The notes: generated by a model from the letters alone, not told the origin. Shown: positions 32,831-43,686, counted from the first letter of the stretch. The stretch is 64,000 bases of DNA from Pseudomonas sp. NFIX28 (GCF_900107395.1 NZ_FNPW01000012.1:124001-188000); one strand, 5' to 3'. Translations and numbers: made by a program.

Positions 32831-33961
32831 ATGCGCAAACTTCTGTACTTCACCTTCACCCTGGCCCTGATTGCCGCCCTGACCAGCTACGCGCTGTGGA
32901 CCCGCGAGCGGCCGATTGGCCACTATCTTTCCGACCTGCGCATCCAGCTCGCGGTGGACCAGGGCACGCCCGCCGACCATGGCAACCTGCTGGGCATCCA
33001 GCCCGAACTCTTCCCCACCGACTACCAGAGCCCCGAGCGCCTGCACCGCAAGCTCGCGGCCTACCTGCAACAGGCCCGTGACCAGGGGCTGCTGAACGAA
33101 AAAACCGTGGTGGTGCTGCCAGAGCACATCGGCACCTGGCTGATGGTCAGCGGCGAGAAAAACGAGCTGTACCAGGCGGCCAGCCTGCAAGAGGCAATGA
33201 ACTGGCTGGCGGTGAGCAACCCGCTGCCCTTCCTGCGCGCCCTGATCACCGCCAAGGGCGACAATCGCCTGAACGACGCGCATTTGCGGATGAAGGCCAG
33301 GAGCATGGCCGAGCAATACCAACGGCTGTTCGGCGGCCTGGCCAAGGAGTTTGGCGTCACCCTGGTAGCGGGTTCCATCGTCTTGCCCGAGCCGGTGATC
33401 GAAGACAGCAACCTGCGCATTGGCAGCGGTGCGCTGTACAACACCACCCTGGTCTTCGGCAGCGATGGGTTGCCGATCGGCCAGCCGCAGCGCCAGCTGT
33501 ACCCGGCGTTCGACGAGCGCGACTTCATCCAGGCCAGCGCCGACCAGGCCGTCCAGGTCGTCGACACCCCCGCCGGCCGCCTGGGCGTGCTGATCGGCAG
33601 CGACAGCTGGTACCCGGACAACTATCGCAAGCTCAATGCCCAGGGCGCGCAACTGGTGGCGGTCCCGGCATTCGTCATGGGTCGTGGCGCGTGGGACAAG
33701 CCATGGCGCGGCTACAAGAACCTCTCGACCCCGAGCGAGGTCAGCCTCAAGCCGGAAGAAGTCAGCGAAGGCGAAGCCTGGCGCCGCCTGACCCTGACCA
33801 GCCGCGCACCGAGCAGCCTGGCCAGCGCCGGCGTCAGCGTGTTTCTGCGCGGCCAGTTCTGGGATCAGGGCAGCGCCGGGCAAAGCTTCATCAACAGCAA
33901 CGGCGAGCACTTCGCCGATGGCGATGCCCGTGGCGCGCGTTTGCTGAATATCTGGTTGTAA
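32831..33961 (+). CDS. Membrane-anchored nitrilase-fold protein lacking catalytic Cys
   Basis: A 376-residue protein with one N-terminal membrane segment (about 4-23) and a carbon-nitrogen hydrolase fold. The catalytic glutamate is present (VLPEHIGTW, E98). At the cysteine position the usual ICYD reads LIGSDSWYPD, with glycine 256, and the lysine position reads PQRQLYP, so lysine is absent too. Downstream features (GAQLVAVPAFVMG, SVFLRGQFW) keep the fold. It therefore looks like a pseudoenzyme. It ends 3 nt before an AraC regulator and is likely co-transcribed. A role is not known. Confidence 0.82.
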   Translation: MRKLLYFTFTLALIAALTSYALWTRERPIGHYLSDLRIQLAVDQGTPADHGNLLGIQPELFPTDYQSPERLHRKLAAYLQQARDQGLLNEKTVVVLPEHIGTWLMVSGEKNELYQAASLQEAMNWLAVSNPLPFLRALITAKGDNRLNDAHLRMKARSMAEQYQRLFGGLAKEFGVTLVAGSIVLPEPVIEDSNLRIGSGALYNTTLVFGSDGLPIGQPQRQLYPAFDERDFIQASADQAVQVVDTPAGRLGVLIGSDSWYPDNYRKLNAQGAQLVAVPAFVMGRGAWDKPWRGYKNLSTPSEVSLKPEEVSEGEAWRRLTLTSRAPSSLASAGVSVFLRGQFWDQGSAGQSFINSNGEHFADGDARGARLLNIWL

Positions 33962-33964
33962 GCC

Positions 33965-35002
33965 ATGAAGCCCCAGCCGATGCGCCTCGGAGACTTGTCG
34001 GTGGGCTTCGTCCATAGCCTGGCCGACGCGGTGCGCAGCCATGGCCTCGACCCGCAGCCGCTGCTGGAGCAATACGGGCTGGATGCCGCGCGCCTGGCCG
34101 AGGCCGGGGCGCGCCTGTCGATTCCGCGTTACATGCGACTGGGCCACGCGGCGATCCAGCTGACCGGCGACCCGGCGCTGGGCCTGCGCATGGGCCAGCT
34201 CAGCCGCCTGAGCCAGGCCGGGCTCGCGGGCGTCACCGCCGCCCAGGCGCCGACCGTACGCGAAGCCGCGCGCTGCCTGACCCGCTTCGAGGCCCTGTAC
34301 GGCTCGAACTATCGCGGCCAGTCGAGCTTTCACGAAGACGCCGACGGCGCCTGGCTGCGCTTCTATTCCATCAGCCCCTACAACAGCTACAACCGCTTTG
34401 TGGTGGACTCGATCCTGGCCGGCTGGCTGCAGCAATTGGGCAGCCTCGGCTTGCCGGTCAAGGCCGAACGCATCGAGATCGAATTCGCCCAGACCGATTA
34501 CCGCGACCGCTACAGCAGCCTGGGAGATTGCCCGATCCAGTTCGGCGCCGAGCACAATCAGCTGCGCCTGAGCCAGGCCAGCCTGGCCCAGCGCAATGTC
34601 GAACATTGCCCGAGTACCTGGCGCCATCTGCTGCAACTGTGCGAACGGGAACTGGAGCAACTGACCCGCACCCGCAGCCTGCGTGAACGCATCACTCAGT
34701 TGCTGGGGCCTTTGCTCAATGGTGGCCGGGAGCCCGACCTGGAAGAAGTGGCGGCACGCCTGAAGCTGCCAACCTGGACCTTGCGCCGCAAACTCGCCGA
34801 GGAAGGGACGCAGTTTCGCGCCATTCTCAACGACACCCGCCGCGATCTGGCGATGACCTACATTCGCGATACCGAACTGGCCTTCGGGGAAATTGCCTAT
34901 CTGTTGGGGTTTGCCTCAGCCGAGGCCTTTCAGCGCGCCTTCAAGCGCTGGAGCGGCCAGACACCGGGCGAGTTTCGTCGCAGCCATCGGCAGTCCGCCT
35001 AA
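33965..35002 (+). CDS. AraC-family regulator (arabinose-binding-domain type)
   Basis: A 345-residue protein with an N-terminal ligand domain (about 20-200; the LSIPRYMRLGHAAIQLTGDPALGLRMG region is typical) and a C-terminal double HTH (about 240-340; ARLKLPTWTLRRKLAEEG and GEIAYLLGFASAEAFQRAFKRW). It resembles the OruR/ArgR-like group of Pseudomonas AraC proteins. It starts 3 nt after the nitrilase-fold gene, so the two share a message. The effector and targets are unknown. Confidence 0.9.
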   Translation: MKPQPMRLGDLSVGFVHSLADAVRSHGLDPQPLLEQYGLDAARLAEAGARLSIPRYMRLGHAAIQLTGDPALGLRMGQLSRLSQAGLAGVTAAQAPTVREAARCLTRFEALYGSNYRGQSSFHEDADGAWLRFYSISPYNSYNRFVVDSILAGWLQQLGSLGLPVKAERIEIEFAQTDYRDRYSSLGDCPIQFGAEHNQLRLSQASLAQRNVEHCPSTWRHLLQLCERELEQLTRTRSLRERITQLLGPLLNGGREPDLEEVAARLKLPTWTLRRKLAEEGTQFRAILNDTRRDLAMTYIRDTELAFGEIAYLLGFASAEAFQRAFKRWSGQTPGEFRRSHRQSA

Positions 35003-35035
35003 AAAAAACGCCACCGGCGTTACAGCTCGGTGGCG
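35001..35035 (-). terminator. Terminator of the 28-codon gene, overlapping its 3' end
   Basis: CGCCACCG (35009-35016) pairs with CGGTGGCG (35028-35035). On the minus strand it is followed by eight T (plus-strand A at 35001-35008). The hairpin includes the stop codon of the small gene and touches the stop of the AraC gene. Confidence 0.85.
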
Positions 35036-35106
35036 TCTTCTGCGGGTTCCAGCGGGTCCAGCTCAAAAGCCTGGAATTCCAGCAGTTCTTCTTGGTAATC
35101 GTCCAT
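35020..35106 (-). CDS. Very small acidic protein, 28 residues
   Basis: A 28-codon frame on the minus strand starting MDDYQEELLEFQAF and ending in EDATEL. AAGGAG lies 6 nt before the ATG, a textbook ribosome site. It contains 10 acidic residues and no basic ones, and has no signal or membrane segment. The terminator that overlaps its last codons supports a defined short transcript. I believe similar tiny proteins occur in other pseudomonads, but this is from memory. Function unknown; it could be a regulatory leader peptide or a small protein binder. Confidence 0.75.
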   Translation of the reverse strand: MDDYQEELLEFQAFELDPLEPAEDATEL

Positions 35107-35351
35107 GGCGGACTCCTTGCGGGTTTGCGGGGGTAAGGGCAACCTTCTTGTCGAGCAGCCTTGCGGGCAGTCTTCCTACTGACTTGGCCTGCAGCATAAA
35201 GTGCCGGTGTGACAGAAAAAATACCACGCGAAAATCGCTCGTCCCTCCAATGAAACGTAGCAGCTCGCCACCGATTTAGCCGCAGGCCGGCAACCATATC
35301 GTCAAAAATAACCGCGAGACCGACACCGGCCCCGCAGCTGTTGGCAAGGGC

Positions 35352-36245
35352 TTACTGTGGCAGCGGCGGAATCGGCTCTGTCGGCGCCGGCAAGGTGCTG
35401 GCGGGAGGCGGGGTAATGCTTTCAGTGGACGGCGTGGGCTCGGCAGTTGGGCCCGGCGCGATAGGCGTCGCTTCCGTGGGTGGTGCAACCGGTTCCGAGA
35501 AGTTCGATGCCGGTGGCGCAACGGGCTCCATGGCCGGGGCCGGCTCGGCAACCGGAACAACAGCCGGTGCAGCAGGCGCTACGGCAGCCGGTACCATCGC
35601 CGCCGGTTGTGGCGTCACTGGCGCCGGGGCCGGCACTGCCGCAGGCTCGGCGGGCTTGGCTTCGGGCATGCCCAGGTCGGTCTTCGGCTTTTCGACGATA
35701 TGCGCGGCTTTTTTCGCTTCCTGCGGCAGAAACAGCTCCACCAGGGCGAAATAACGCTCGTAGAACTTCGCCGAGGAAACAGTCTCGCTGGCGACCTTGA
35801 CCATCGAGTCATCGGTCGAGCCGATCGGCATCGACACCGAACCCAGCACCCCCACCCCCAGGCTTGCCGAATTGTTGACCTTCTTCAGGGCATAACGGTC
35901 TTGCAGGGCATTGGCGAACACCGTGGAGCGATGGCCGGTATTGCCGTCCTGGGCGCAAACCACGCTGAAACTGATCTCCATGTGGGTTTCGCCGGTCTGC
36001 TGGAAGCTCTTGTGGCCGCTGACCAGCTTCGGATCGCTGCTGGTGATGATGTAGCCCTGGCTGAGCAAGGCGCGACGGGCGGCCTCGCAGGACGCCGTCT
36101 CATTCACCGGGTAGTTGCGCGAAAAGGTGCCGGAGTCATCGAAGTTTTCATGCTCGTAAATAGCGGTCTTCTGCGACGAACAACCGGCGACGGCCACCAG
36201 CAGCAGGGTCAACCCGGCAGCACGCAGGTGAAATGATCTTTGCAT
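35352..36245 (-). CDS. DUF2242 lipoprotein with Pro/Ala-rich tail
   Basis: A 297-residue predicted lipoprotein: signal peptide with lipobox VAVAGCSS (cysteine about residue 22), a conserved domain to about 190 (SCEAARRALLSQGYIITSSDP, VFANALQDRYALKKV), and a low-complexity tail of about 100 residues rich in Pro, Ala and Glu. The domain matches DUF2242, known from Pseudomonas but without an assigned role. The tail could span peptidoglycan or hold partners. The start at 36245 (MQRSFHLRAAG) is chosen because the signal peptide begins there. Confidence 0.85.
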   Translation of the reverse strand: MQRSFHLRAAGLTLLLVAVAGCSSQKTAIYEHENFDDSGTFSRNYPVNETASCEAARRALLSQGYIITSSDPKLVSGHKSFQQTGETHMEISFSVVCAQDGNTGHRSTVFANALQDRYALKKVNNSASLGVGVLGSVSMPIGSTDDSMVKVASETVSSAKFYERYFALVELFLPQEAKKAAHIVEKPKTDLGMPEAKPAEPAAVPAPAPVTPQPAAMVPAAVAPAAPAVVPVAEPAPAMEPVAPPASNFSEPVAPPTEATPIAPGPTAEPTPSTESITPPPASTLPAPTEPIPPLPQ

Positions 36246-36336
36246 CGAAAATCCTGAGGAAAACGGTCCGGGGCGTATTGTGCAACAGTTCGAGGCCACA
36301 GGGCGCGCGGATTAGTGTCTTAAAATGAATACCAGT

Positions 36337-37236
36337 TTACTGACCCTGGTTTGCCGGAAAAAGTCGCGCGCACAGATGATCGATGAACGCACGCAGCTTG
36401 GCGGCGGTGTGCCGGCTTGCCGGCCAGAGCAGCCAGAAAGTGCCGCTGTGCTCCAGATGCTCGTCGAGCACCTGCCGCAACTCGCCCCGTGCAACCGCCT
36501 CGCGCACCATGAAATCAGGCAAGCAGGCGATCCCCAGCCCGCGCCGCACCGCATGGTCCACCGCCTCGATAGAGGTACTGACAAAACGTGTCGGCAACAG
36601 CGGTTCCGGGGCGTCCACCGCTCGTCGCAGCGGCCAGTGCTCGAGTTTGCCGGTGTTGTGGAAGGTATGCCGCAAGCACCCGTGGTTAGCCAGGTCTGCG
36701 GGAACCTGCGGAACGCCCCGCTCGCGAAAGTACTCGGGCGTGCCTACCAGCACCAGGCGGAACTGGCCCAGCGACCGGGCCATCAGCCGCGAGTCGCCGG
36801 GGCTGCCGGTCCGTATCACGGCATCGAAGCCCTCTTCCACGACGTCCACAATGCGGTCCGTCAGCTCGATATCCAGTTCGATCTCTGGATAACGCTGCAT
36901 GAACTCCACCAATACCGGCATCACCAGGCCGTGAACCTGCGGCAGGCTGACTCGCAACCTGCCCCGCGGGGCATTGGAGGATTTGCACAGATCGAATTCG
37001 GCCGCCTCGGCCTCGGCGACAATTCTGCGACAGCGTTCGAGAAAACATGCGCCTTCGGCGGTCAGGGTGATGCTGCGGGTACTGCGATGGAACAGCCGGG
37101 TCTCCAGGCGCTCCTCAAGCCGCGCGATGCTCTTGCCGACAGCCGACGAGGACACCCCCAACAAGCGCCCCGCCTCGGTGAAGCTGCGGGTTTTCGCCAC
37201 ATGCAGGAAGACCGAGATATTGCTCAACCAATCCAT
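36337..37236 (-). CDS. LysR-family regulator of the divergent MFS transporter
   Basis: A 299-residue LysR protein (MDWLSNISVFLHVAKTRSF at the start, HTH about 17-36, effector domain after about 90). It is of the common CrgA-like branch with the short spacing FDAVIRTG in the effector domain. GAGG lies 6 nt before the ATG at 37236. It is divergent from an MFS transporter, with a perfect 16-bp palindrome 18 bp upstream of its start. It likely controls both genes; the ligand is unknown. Confidence 0.92.
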   Translation of the reverse strand: MDWLSNISVFLHVAKTRSFTEAGRLLGVSSSAVGKSIARLEERLETRLFHRSTRSITLTAEGACFLERCRRIVAEAEAAEFDLCKSSNAPRGRLRVSLPQVHGLVMPVLVEFMQRYPEIELDIELTDRIVDVVEEGFDAVIRTGSPGDSRLMARSLGQFRLVLVGTPEYFRERGVPQVPADLANHGCLRHTFHNTGKLEHWPLRRAVDAPEPLLPTRFVSTSIEAVDHAVRRGLGIACLPDFMVREAVARGELRQVLDEHLEHSGTFWLLWPASRHTAAKLRAFIDHLCARLFPANQGQ

Positions 37237-37253
37237 CGCCGACCTCGACATTA

Positions 37254-37269
37254 CGGACATGGATGTCCG
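37254..37269. promoter_or_regulatory. Palindrome CGGACAT-GG-ATGTCCG, LysR operator candidate
   Basis: CGGACAT (37254-37260) and ATGTCCG (37263-37269) form a perfect dyad with a 2-nt centre in the LysR/MFS spacer. Confidence 0.65.
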
Positions 37270-37361
37270 ATAAGTTCGGAACCTTAGCCTATTTTTCTCT
37301 TTACCACAGCGCCCTACCCTCAGCCTCCCTACTTCCTGAAACCTGTAGCGAGCCTGACACC

Positions 37362-38567
37362 ATGACCGAACCTCTTGCCACCGCCGACCTGCTGGACATC
37401 GAGTCCAGGCGCCGCGACCGACTTCCACTGGGCGGCCTGCTGGCCCTGGCGACCGCCGGTTTCATCACCATCCTTACCGAAGCCATGCCCGCGGGCCTGC
37501 TGCCGCAAATGAGCCAGGACCTGGCGGTGTCCCCGGCGCTGGTCGGCCAGTTGGTCACCCTGTACGCCATTGGCTCGCTACTGGCCGCGATCCCGCTGGT
37601 GATCCTCACCCAAGGCTGGCGCCGCCGGCCCTTGCTGATGATCGCGATAGGCGGCTTTGCACTGGTCAACAGCGTCACCGCGTTCTCCACCAACTACAGC
37701 CTGACCCTGGTCGCCCGCTTGTTCGCCGGGGTATTTGCCGGGCTGCTCTGGGCCCTGCTGGCCGGCTACGCAAGCCGCATGGTCGCACCGCACCTGCAAG
37801 GGCGGGCCATCGCCGTGGCCATGCTCGGCGCACCACTGGCGCTGTCCCTGGGGATCCCCGCGGGCACGCTGCTCGGCACGTTGGTGGGCTGGCGAGTGAG
37901 CTTTGCACTGATGACCCTGCTGACTCTGTTGTTGCTCGGCTGGGTGCGCTGGCAAGTGCCGGACTTTCCCGGCCAGCGCGCCGACAAACGCCTGCCGCTG
38001 TCGGGCGTGTTCGCCTTGCCCGGGGTCAAGCCGGTACTGTTCGTGACCTTCGCTTATGTCCTGGGCCACAACATCCTTTACACCTACATCGCACCGTTTC
38101 TGGAGCCGGCTGGCATCGCCGGGCAAATCGACCGGGTACTGCTGACGTTCGGCCTGACCGCTCTGCTGAGCATCTGGATTGTCGGGTTGCTGATCGATCG
38201 CTGGTTACGCCGACTGGTACTCGTCAGTTGCGTCCTGTTCGGCCTTGCGGCGCTGTTGCTGGCGTTCCAGGCCGATACGCCCATGGCGGTCTATGCCTCG
38301 ATTGCCCTCTGGGGCTTGTCGTTCGGGGGCTTGGCCACTTTGCTGCAAACCGCACTGGCCAAGGCTGCCGGGACCGCTGCCGACGCGGCGCAGTCGATGC
38401 TGGTGACCGCATGGAACCTGGCGATCGCCGGGGGCGGCCTAGTGGGTGGAGTGCTGCTGGAAGGCCCGGGCGTATTGTCGTTTCCCTGGGTGATCATCGG
38501 CCTGTTGCTGGCTTGTCTGTTAGTGGTCGTGAATGCCAGGCGCCATGGGTTCCCCGCAGTAGGCTGA
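37362..38567 (+). CDS. MFS transporter (sugar efflux / arabinose-like DHA1 type)
   Basis: A 401-residue protein with about 12 membrane segments. TEAMPAGLLPQMSQDLAVSPALVG and LVTLYAIGSLLAAIPL near the start place it in the DHA1 branch with AraJ-like and sugar-efflux proteins. It is divergent from a LysR regulator and followed by a strong two-way terminator. The substrate is not known. The start at 37362 (MTEPLATADLL) lacks a strong ribosome site. Confidence 0.9.
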   Translation: MTEPLATADLLDIESRRRDRLPLGGLLALATAGFITILTEAMPAGLLPQMSQDLAVSPALVGQLVTLYAIGSLLAAIPLVILTQGWRRRPLLMIAIGGFALVNSVTAFSTNYSLTLVARLFAGVFAGLLWALLAGYASRMVAPHLQGRAIAVAMLGAPLALSLGIPAGTLLGTLVGWRVSFALMTLLTLLLLGWVRWQVPDFPGQRADKRLPLSGVFALPGVKPVLFVTFAYVLGHNILYTYIAPFLEPAGIAGQIDRVLLTFGLTALLSIWIVGLLIDRWLRRLVLVSCVLFGLAALLLAFQADTPMAVYASIALWGLSFGGLATLLQTALAKAAGTAADAAQSMLVTAWNLAIAGGGLVGGVLLEGPGVLSFPWVIIGLLLACLLVVVNARRHGFPAVG

Positions 38568-38573
38568 AAATAA

Positions 38574-38599
38574 AAACCCCGGCACGTTGGCCGGGGTTT
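38574..38599. terminator. Bidirectional terminator between MFS gene and ppiD
   Basis: AAACCCCGGC (38574-38583) pairs with GCCGGGGTTT (38590-38599) around a 6-nt loop. It separates convergent genes. Confidence 0.88.
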
Positions 38600-38622
38600 C
38601 TGTCTGTTACTTCAGTCAGGCA

Positions 38623-40494
38623 TCAGAAGCGCTTGATGTCCGCCTCGTTTTCCAACTGCTTGCGGTACGCCGCGAAGTCTTGCTGGCCCACACGCGAGGC
38701 GAGGAAACGACGGTATTGCGCCTTTTCTTCCTCGGTCGGTGCAGCGGCTTCGTTCACACCATTGAGCTGCAGGACCACCAGGCTGCCATTAGGCAGGGTC
38801 ACACTGCTGAATGTCGGCTTGTCCTTGGCAGCAGGCTTGGCCATGCGGAACAGCGCCTGCAACACGATCGGCTCAACGCCTTCCTGGCCACGAGTGACTG
38901 CTTCCGCGACTTTCCAGCTCTGACCGTCGACCGGCGCATTCAACGCCGTCTTGCCTTCACGCAGGCTGGCGATCAAGGCATCAGCCTTGGCCTTGGCGGC
39001 AGCACTGGCGTGCTCCTTGGCCAATTGCGTGCGAATGCTGCTGGCGACGCTTTCCAACGGCAGCTGCTCTGGCTTGCGGTGCTCTTTGGCACGCAATACC
39101 ACGACAGTTTCCGGGTCCAGCTCGATGGCGGTGCTGTTGGCACCTTCATCCAGCACTTCAGGACTGAAAGCAGCCTGAACCACGGCACGGTTGGCAGCAA
39201 TGCCCTCGCCGCCTTCACGACCGAACGGAGCGGAAGTCTGCACCGTCAGCTTCAACTCTTGAGCTGGCTGGGCCAGGTCCGAAGCTTCGAACGAAGAGTC
39301 TTCCAATTGCTTGGTCGCCTCGACAAAACGCTGTTCGACCTGTTGGGTTTTCAGCTCGCGGGTCAGCTTGTCTTTCAGGCTGGCGAAGCTCGGCACTTCA
39401 GGCGCCTCGACGCCCAGCAGCTTGATCAGGTGGAAGCCGAAACCAGTGCGTACCGGCGCTGAAACCTGGTCCTTGTTCAACGCGTACAGCGCTTCCTCGA
39501 AGGTCGGGTCATAGACGCCAGGACCGGCATAGCCGAGGTCGCCGCCGTTGTTCGCCGAACCCGGGTCCTGGGAGAACTCCTTGGCCAGGGCCTCGAAGCT
39601 TTCGCCCTTGGCCAGGCGCGCCTGAATCTCTTCGATCTTGGCCTTGGCCTGTGCTTCGTTCACCTTGTCGTTCACTTCGATCAGGATGTGCGCGGCACGG
39701 CGCTGTTCGGACAGGTTGGCGGTTTCTTTCTGATACAGCGCTTGCAGGTCTTCTTCCTTGACGCTGACTTGATCAAAGAAGGAAGCCTTCTTCAATTCCA
39801 GATAGTCGATGACCACCTGGTCCGGCGACATGAATTCCTTGGCGTGCTCGTCGTAGTAAGCCTTGACCTCGTCGTCGGTCAGCTTGACTGCCGCGGGGTC
39901 GGCCTTGATGGTCAGGGAAGCAAAATCGCGGGTCTGCTTTTCCAGACGAGCGAATGCCAACACCTGGGCATCGGTCACAAAACCACTGCCAGCCAGACCG
40001 GCGCGCACCTGGCCAATCAGCATTTCCTGAGCCAGCATCTGACGGAATTGCATCCGGGTGTAACCCAGTTGACGGATCACCTGGTCGAAGCGCTCAGGGC
40101 TGAACTTGCCATCCACCAGGAATTCCGGCGTCTGCAGGATCACCTGATCCAGCGCGGCGTCAGAGAAAGCGAACTTGGAGCTTTGCGCACCTTGCAGCAG
40201 CAGCTTGCGGTCGATCAGCCCCTTGAGAGCCGCTTCACGCAGCATCTTCTCGTCGAGCAAGGAAGCGTCGAAATCCTTACCCAGTTGTTGCATCAGCTGG
40301 CGGCGTTGCATATCAACCGCCTGGCTCAGCTCATTCTGGGTGATTTCTTCGCCATTGACCTTGGCCGCATCCTGACTGGTGGAAGTGGCTTGAAAAATGG
40401 CATCGAAACCGGTCAGCGCCATCAGTGCGACGATGACCCCGATAATGGTCTTGGCAATCCAGCCTTGTGAATTGTCCCTGATATTCTGCAGCAT
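38623..40494 (-). CDS. ppiD: Periplasmic folding chaperone / prolyl isomerase PpiD
   Basis: A 623-residue inner-membrane-anchored protein: one N-terminal membrane helix (IIGVIVALMALTGF, about 18-31), a SurA-like N-terminal region (about 35-200), a parvulin-type domain (about 265-365; RRAAHILIEVND, NNGGDLGYAGPGVY, GFGFHLIKLLG), and a C-terminal part. PpiD helps newly exported proteins fold at the periplasmic exit of the Sec channel. It is the last gene of the lon-hupB-ppiD series, the usual Pseudomonas order. Confidence 0.95.
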   Translation of the reverse strand: MLQNIRDNSQGWIAKTIIGVIVALMALTGFDAIFQATSTSQDAAKVNGEEITQNELSQAVDMQRRQLMQQLGKDFDASLLDEKMLREAALKGLIDRKLLLQGAQSSKFAFSDAALDQVILQTPEFLVDGKFSPERFDQVIRQLGYTRMQFRQMLAQEMLIGQVRAGLAGSGFVTDAQVLAFARLEKQTRDFASLTIKADPAAVKLTDDEVKAYYDEHAKEFMSPDQVVIDYLELKKASFFDQVSVKEEDLQALYQKETANLSEQRRAAHILIEVNDKVNEAQAKAKIEEIQARLAKGESFEALAKEFSQDPGSANNGGDLGYAGPGVYDPTFEEALYALNKDQVSAPVRTGFGFHLIKLLGVEAPEVPSFASLKDKLTRELKTQQVEQRFVEATKQLEDSSFEASDLAQPAQELKLTVQTSAPFGREGGEGIAANRAVVQAAFSPEVLDEGANSTAIELDPETVVVLRAKEHRKPEQLPLESVASSIRTQLAKEHASAAAKAKADALIASLREGKTALNAPVDGQSWKVAEAVTRGQEGVEPIVLQALFRMAKPAAKDKPTFSSVTLPNGSLVVLQLNGVNEAAAPTEEEKAQYRRFLASRVGQQDFAAYRKQLENEADIKRF

Positions 40495-40560
40495 GCGTCC
40501 CCCAGAAACGGTTGTACTTCAAATTAAGCAACCGTGGAGCGTGGGTAGAGTCCGGATAGA

Positions 40561-40590
40561 AGAAAGGCGCATCCGAGGATGCGCCTTTCT
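40561..40590 (-). terminator. Terminator after hupB and the tRNA-like element
   Basis: AGAAAGGCGCATC (40561-40573) pairs over 13 bp with GATGCGCCTTTCT (40578-40590). On the minus strand a T-rich run (TTCTTCT) follows. Confidence 0.8.
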
Positions 40591-40596
40591 CGTAAC

Positions 40597-40674
40597 TGGC
40601 GAAGCGGACGGAGGTTCGAACCCTCGATCCCCGATGTGACAAACCGGATTTCTAACCGGCTGCCCTACCGCTCC
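40597..40674 (-). pseudogene. Degenerate tRNA-Asp(GTC)-like gene
   Basis: The minus strand keeps a tRNA-Asp outline. Acceptor GGAGCGG pairs with CCGCTTC (one G-U), and U8-A9 are present. The D loop holds CCGGTTAGA, and the anticodon stem CCGGT/ATCGG carries the loop TTGTCAC (anticodon GTC). It has TTCGAA in the T loop and an encoded CCA. The D stem is broken (GGGC against GAAA), and the T arm has one extra base and mispairs, giving 78 rather than 77 nt. It lies between hupB and ppiD. I read it as a decayed tRNA-Asp copy; a tRNA-like RNA with another role is possible. Confidence 0.75.
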
Positions 40675-40726
40675 GCTGCCAGGTCGGGAAAGACCCCGAC
40701 CCGGGTAGGCAAAGGCTTGAAGAAGC

Positions 40727-40999
40727 TTAGTTAACGGCTTCTTTCAGTGCTTTACCAGCTTTGAAACCTGGTTTTTTGGCTGCAGCGATTTCCAGCGTCT
40801 TACCGGTCTGTGGGTTACGACCAATGCGAGCAGGACGATCGGTAACAGAGAAAGTACCGAAACCAACCAGTACAACGGAGTCGCCAGCCTTAAGAGCGCC
40901 AGTGACGGATTCGATTACTGCATCCAGCGCACGGCCAGCAGCAGCTTTCGGGATATCAGCAGATGCGGCGATAGCATCAATCAGTTCCGACTTGTTCAC
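40727..40999 (-). CDS. hupB: DNA-binding protein HU-beta
   Basis: A 90-residue histone-like protein that bends and compacts DNA as a homo- or heterodimer. The sequence starts VNKSELIDAIAASADIPK and contains the arm segment FSVTDRPARIGRNPQTGK, the HU signature. The start is a GTG at 40999 with AGGGGA upstream, giving the standard length. It follows lon on the same strand and has its own promoter in the spacer. Confidence 0.97.
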   Translation of the reverse strand: MNKSELIDAIAASADIPKAAAGRALDAVIESVTGALKAGDSVVLVGFGTFSVTDRPARIGRNPQTGKTLEIAAAKKPGFKAGKALKEAVN

Positions 41000-41095
41000 T
41001 CTAAGTCCCCTTATATATCTATTTGAGTATGATTCTAAGTTTTTTGGTGAAAGCAAAAACCAGTGCTGAATGGCCTACAGACACTTAAGAGCCGC

Positions 41096-41125
41096 TTTAT
41101 AACAAGGGCTCTAAAAAGCTGTCAA
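41096..41125 (-). promoter_or_regulatory. Sigma-70 promoter of hupB
   Basis: On the minus strand TTGACA (41125-41120) and TATAAA (41101-41096) are 18 nt apart, about 100 nt upstream of the hupB start. Both hexamers are near consensus. Confidence 0.78.
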
Positions 41126-41149
41126 GGAAGCCCCCCAGGCTAATGCGTA

Positions 41150-43546
<2,397 letters not shown>

Positions 43547-43606
43547 GATTTCGCCTCTACGGCGGCCATAAGGCCGTAAACAGATGGAAGTAAGCTTGAA
43601 ACCAAG

Positions 43607-43633
43607 ATGGGGGCTGCCTCAAAAAAAAACAAG
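43607..43633 (-). promoter_or_regulatory. RpoH (sigma-32)-like promoter of lon
   Basis: On the minus strand CTTGTTT (43633-43627) and CCCCAT (43612-43607, followed by CT) are 14 nt apart, close to the sigma-32 pattern CTTGAAA/CCCCATNT. The -35 lies next to a T-run. Confidence 0.62.
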
Positions 43634-43660
43634 CTCAAAGACAGTACTTTAAAAACAGTA

Positions 43661-43686
43661 AAAACAAAGGGGCCCGAAGGCCCCTT
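43661..43686 (-). terminator. Terminator after clpX
   Basis: GGCCCCTT (43679-43686 plus strand) pairs with AAGGGGCC (43667-43674) around a CGAA loop. On the minus strand TTTGTTTT follows. Confidence 0.82.

Noticed and set aside
32693..34660. Long minus-strand frame opposite the nitrilase-fold and AraC genes
   Set aside because: It covers two coupled genes with recognisable domains and has no ribosome site or motifs.
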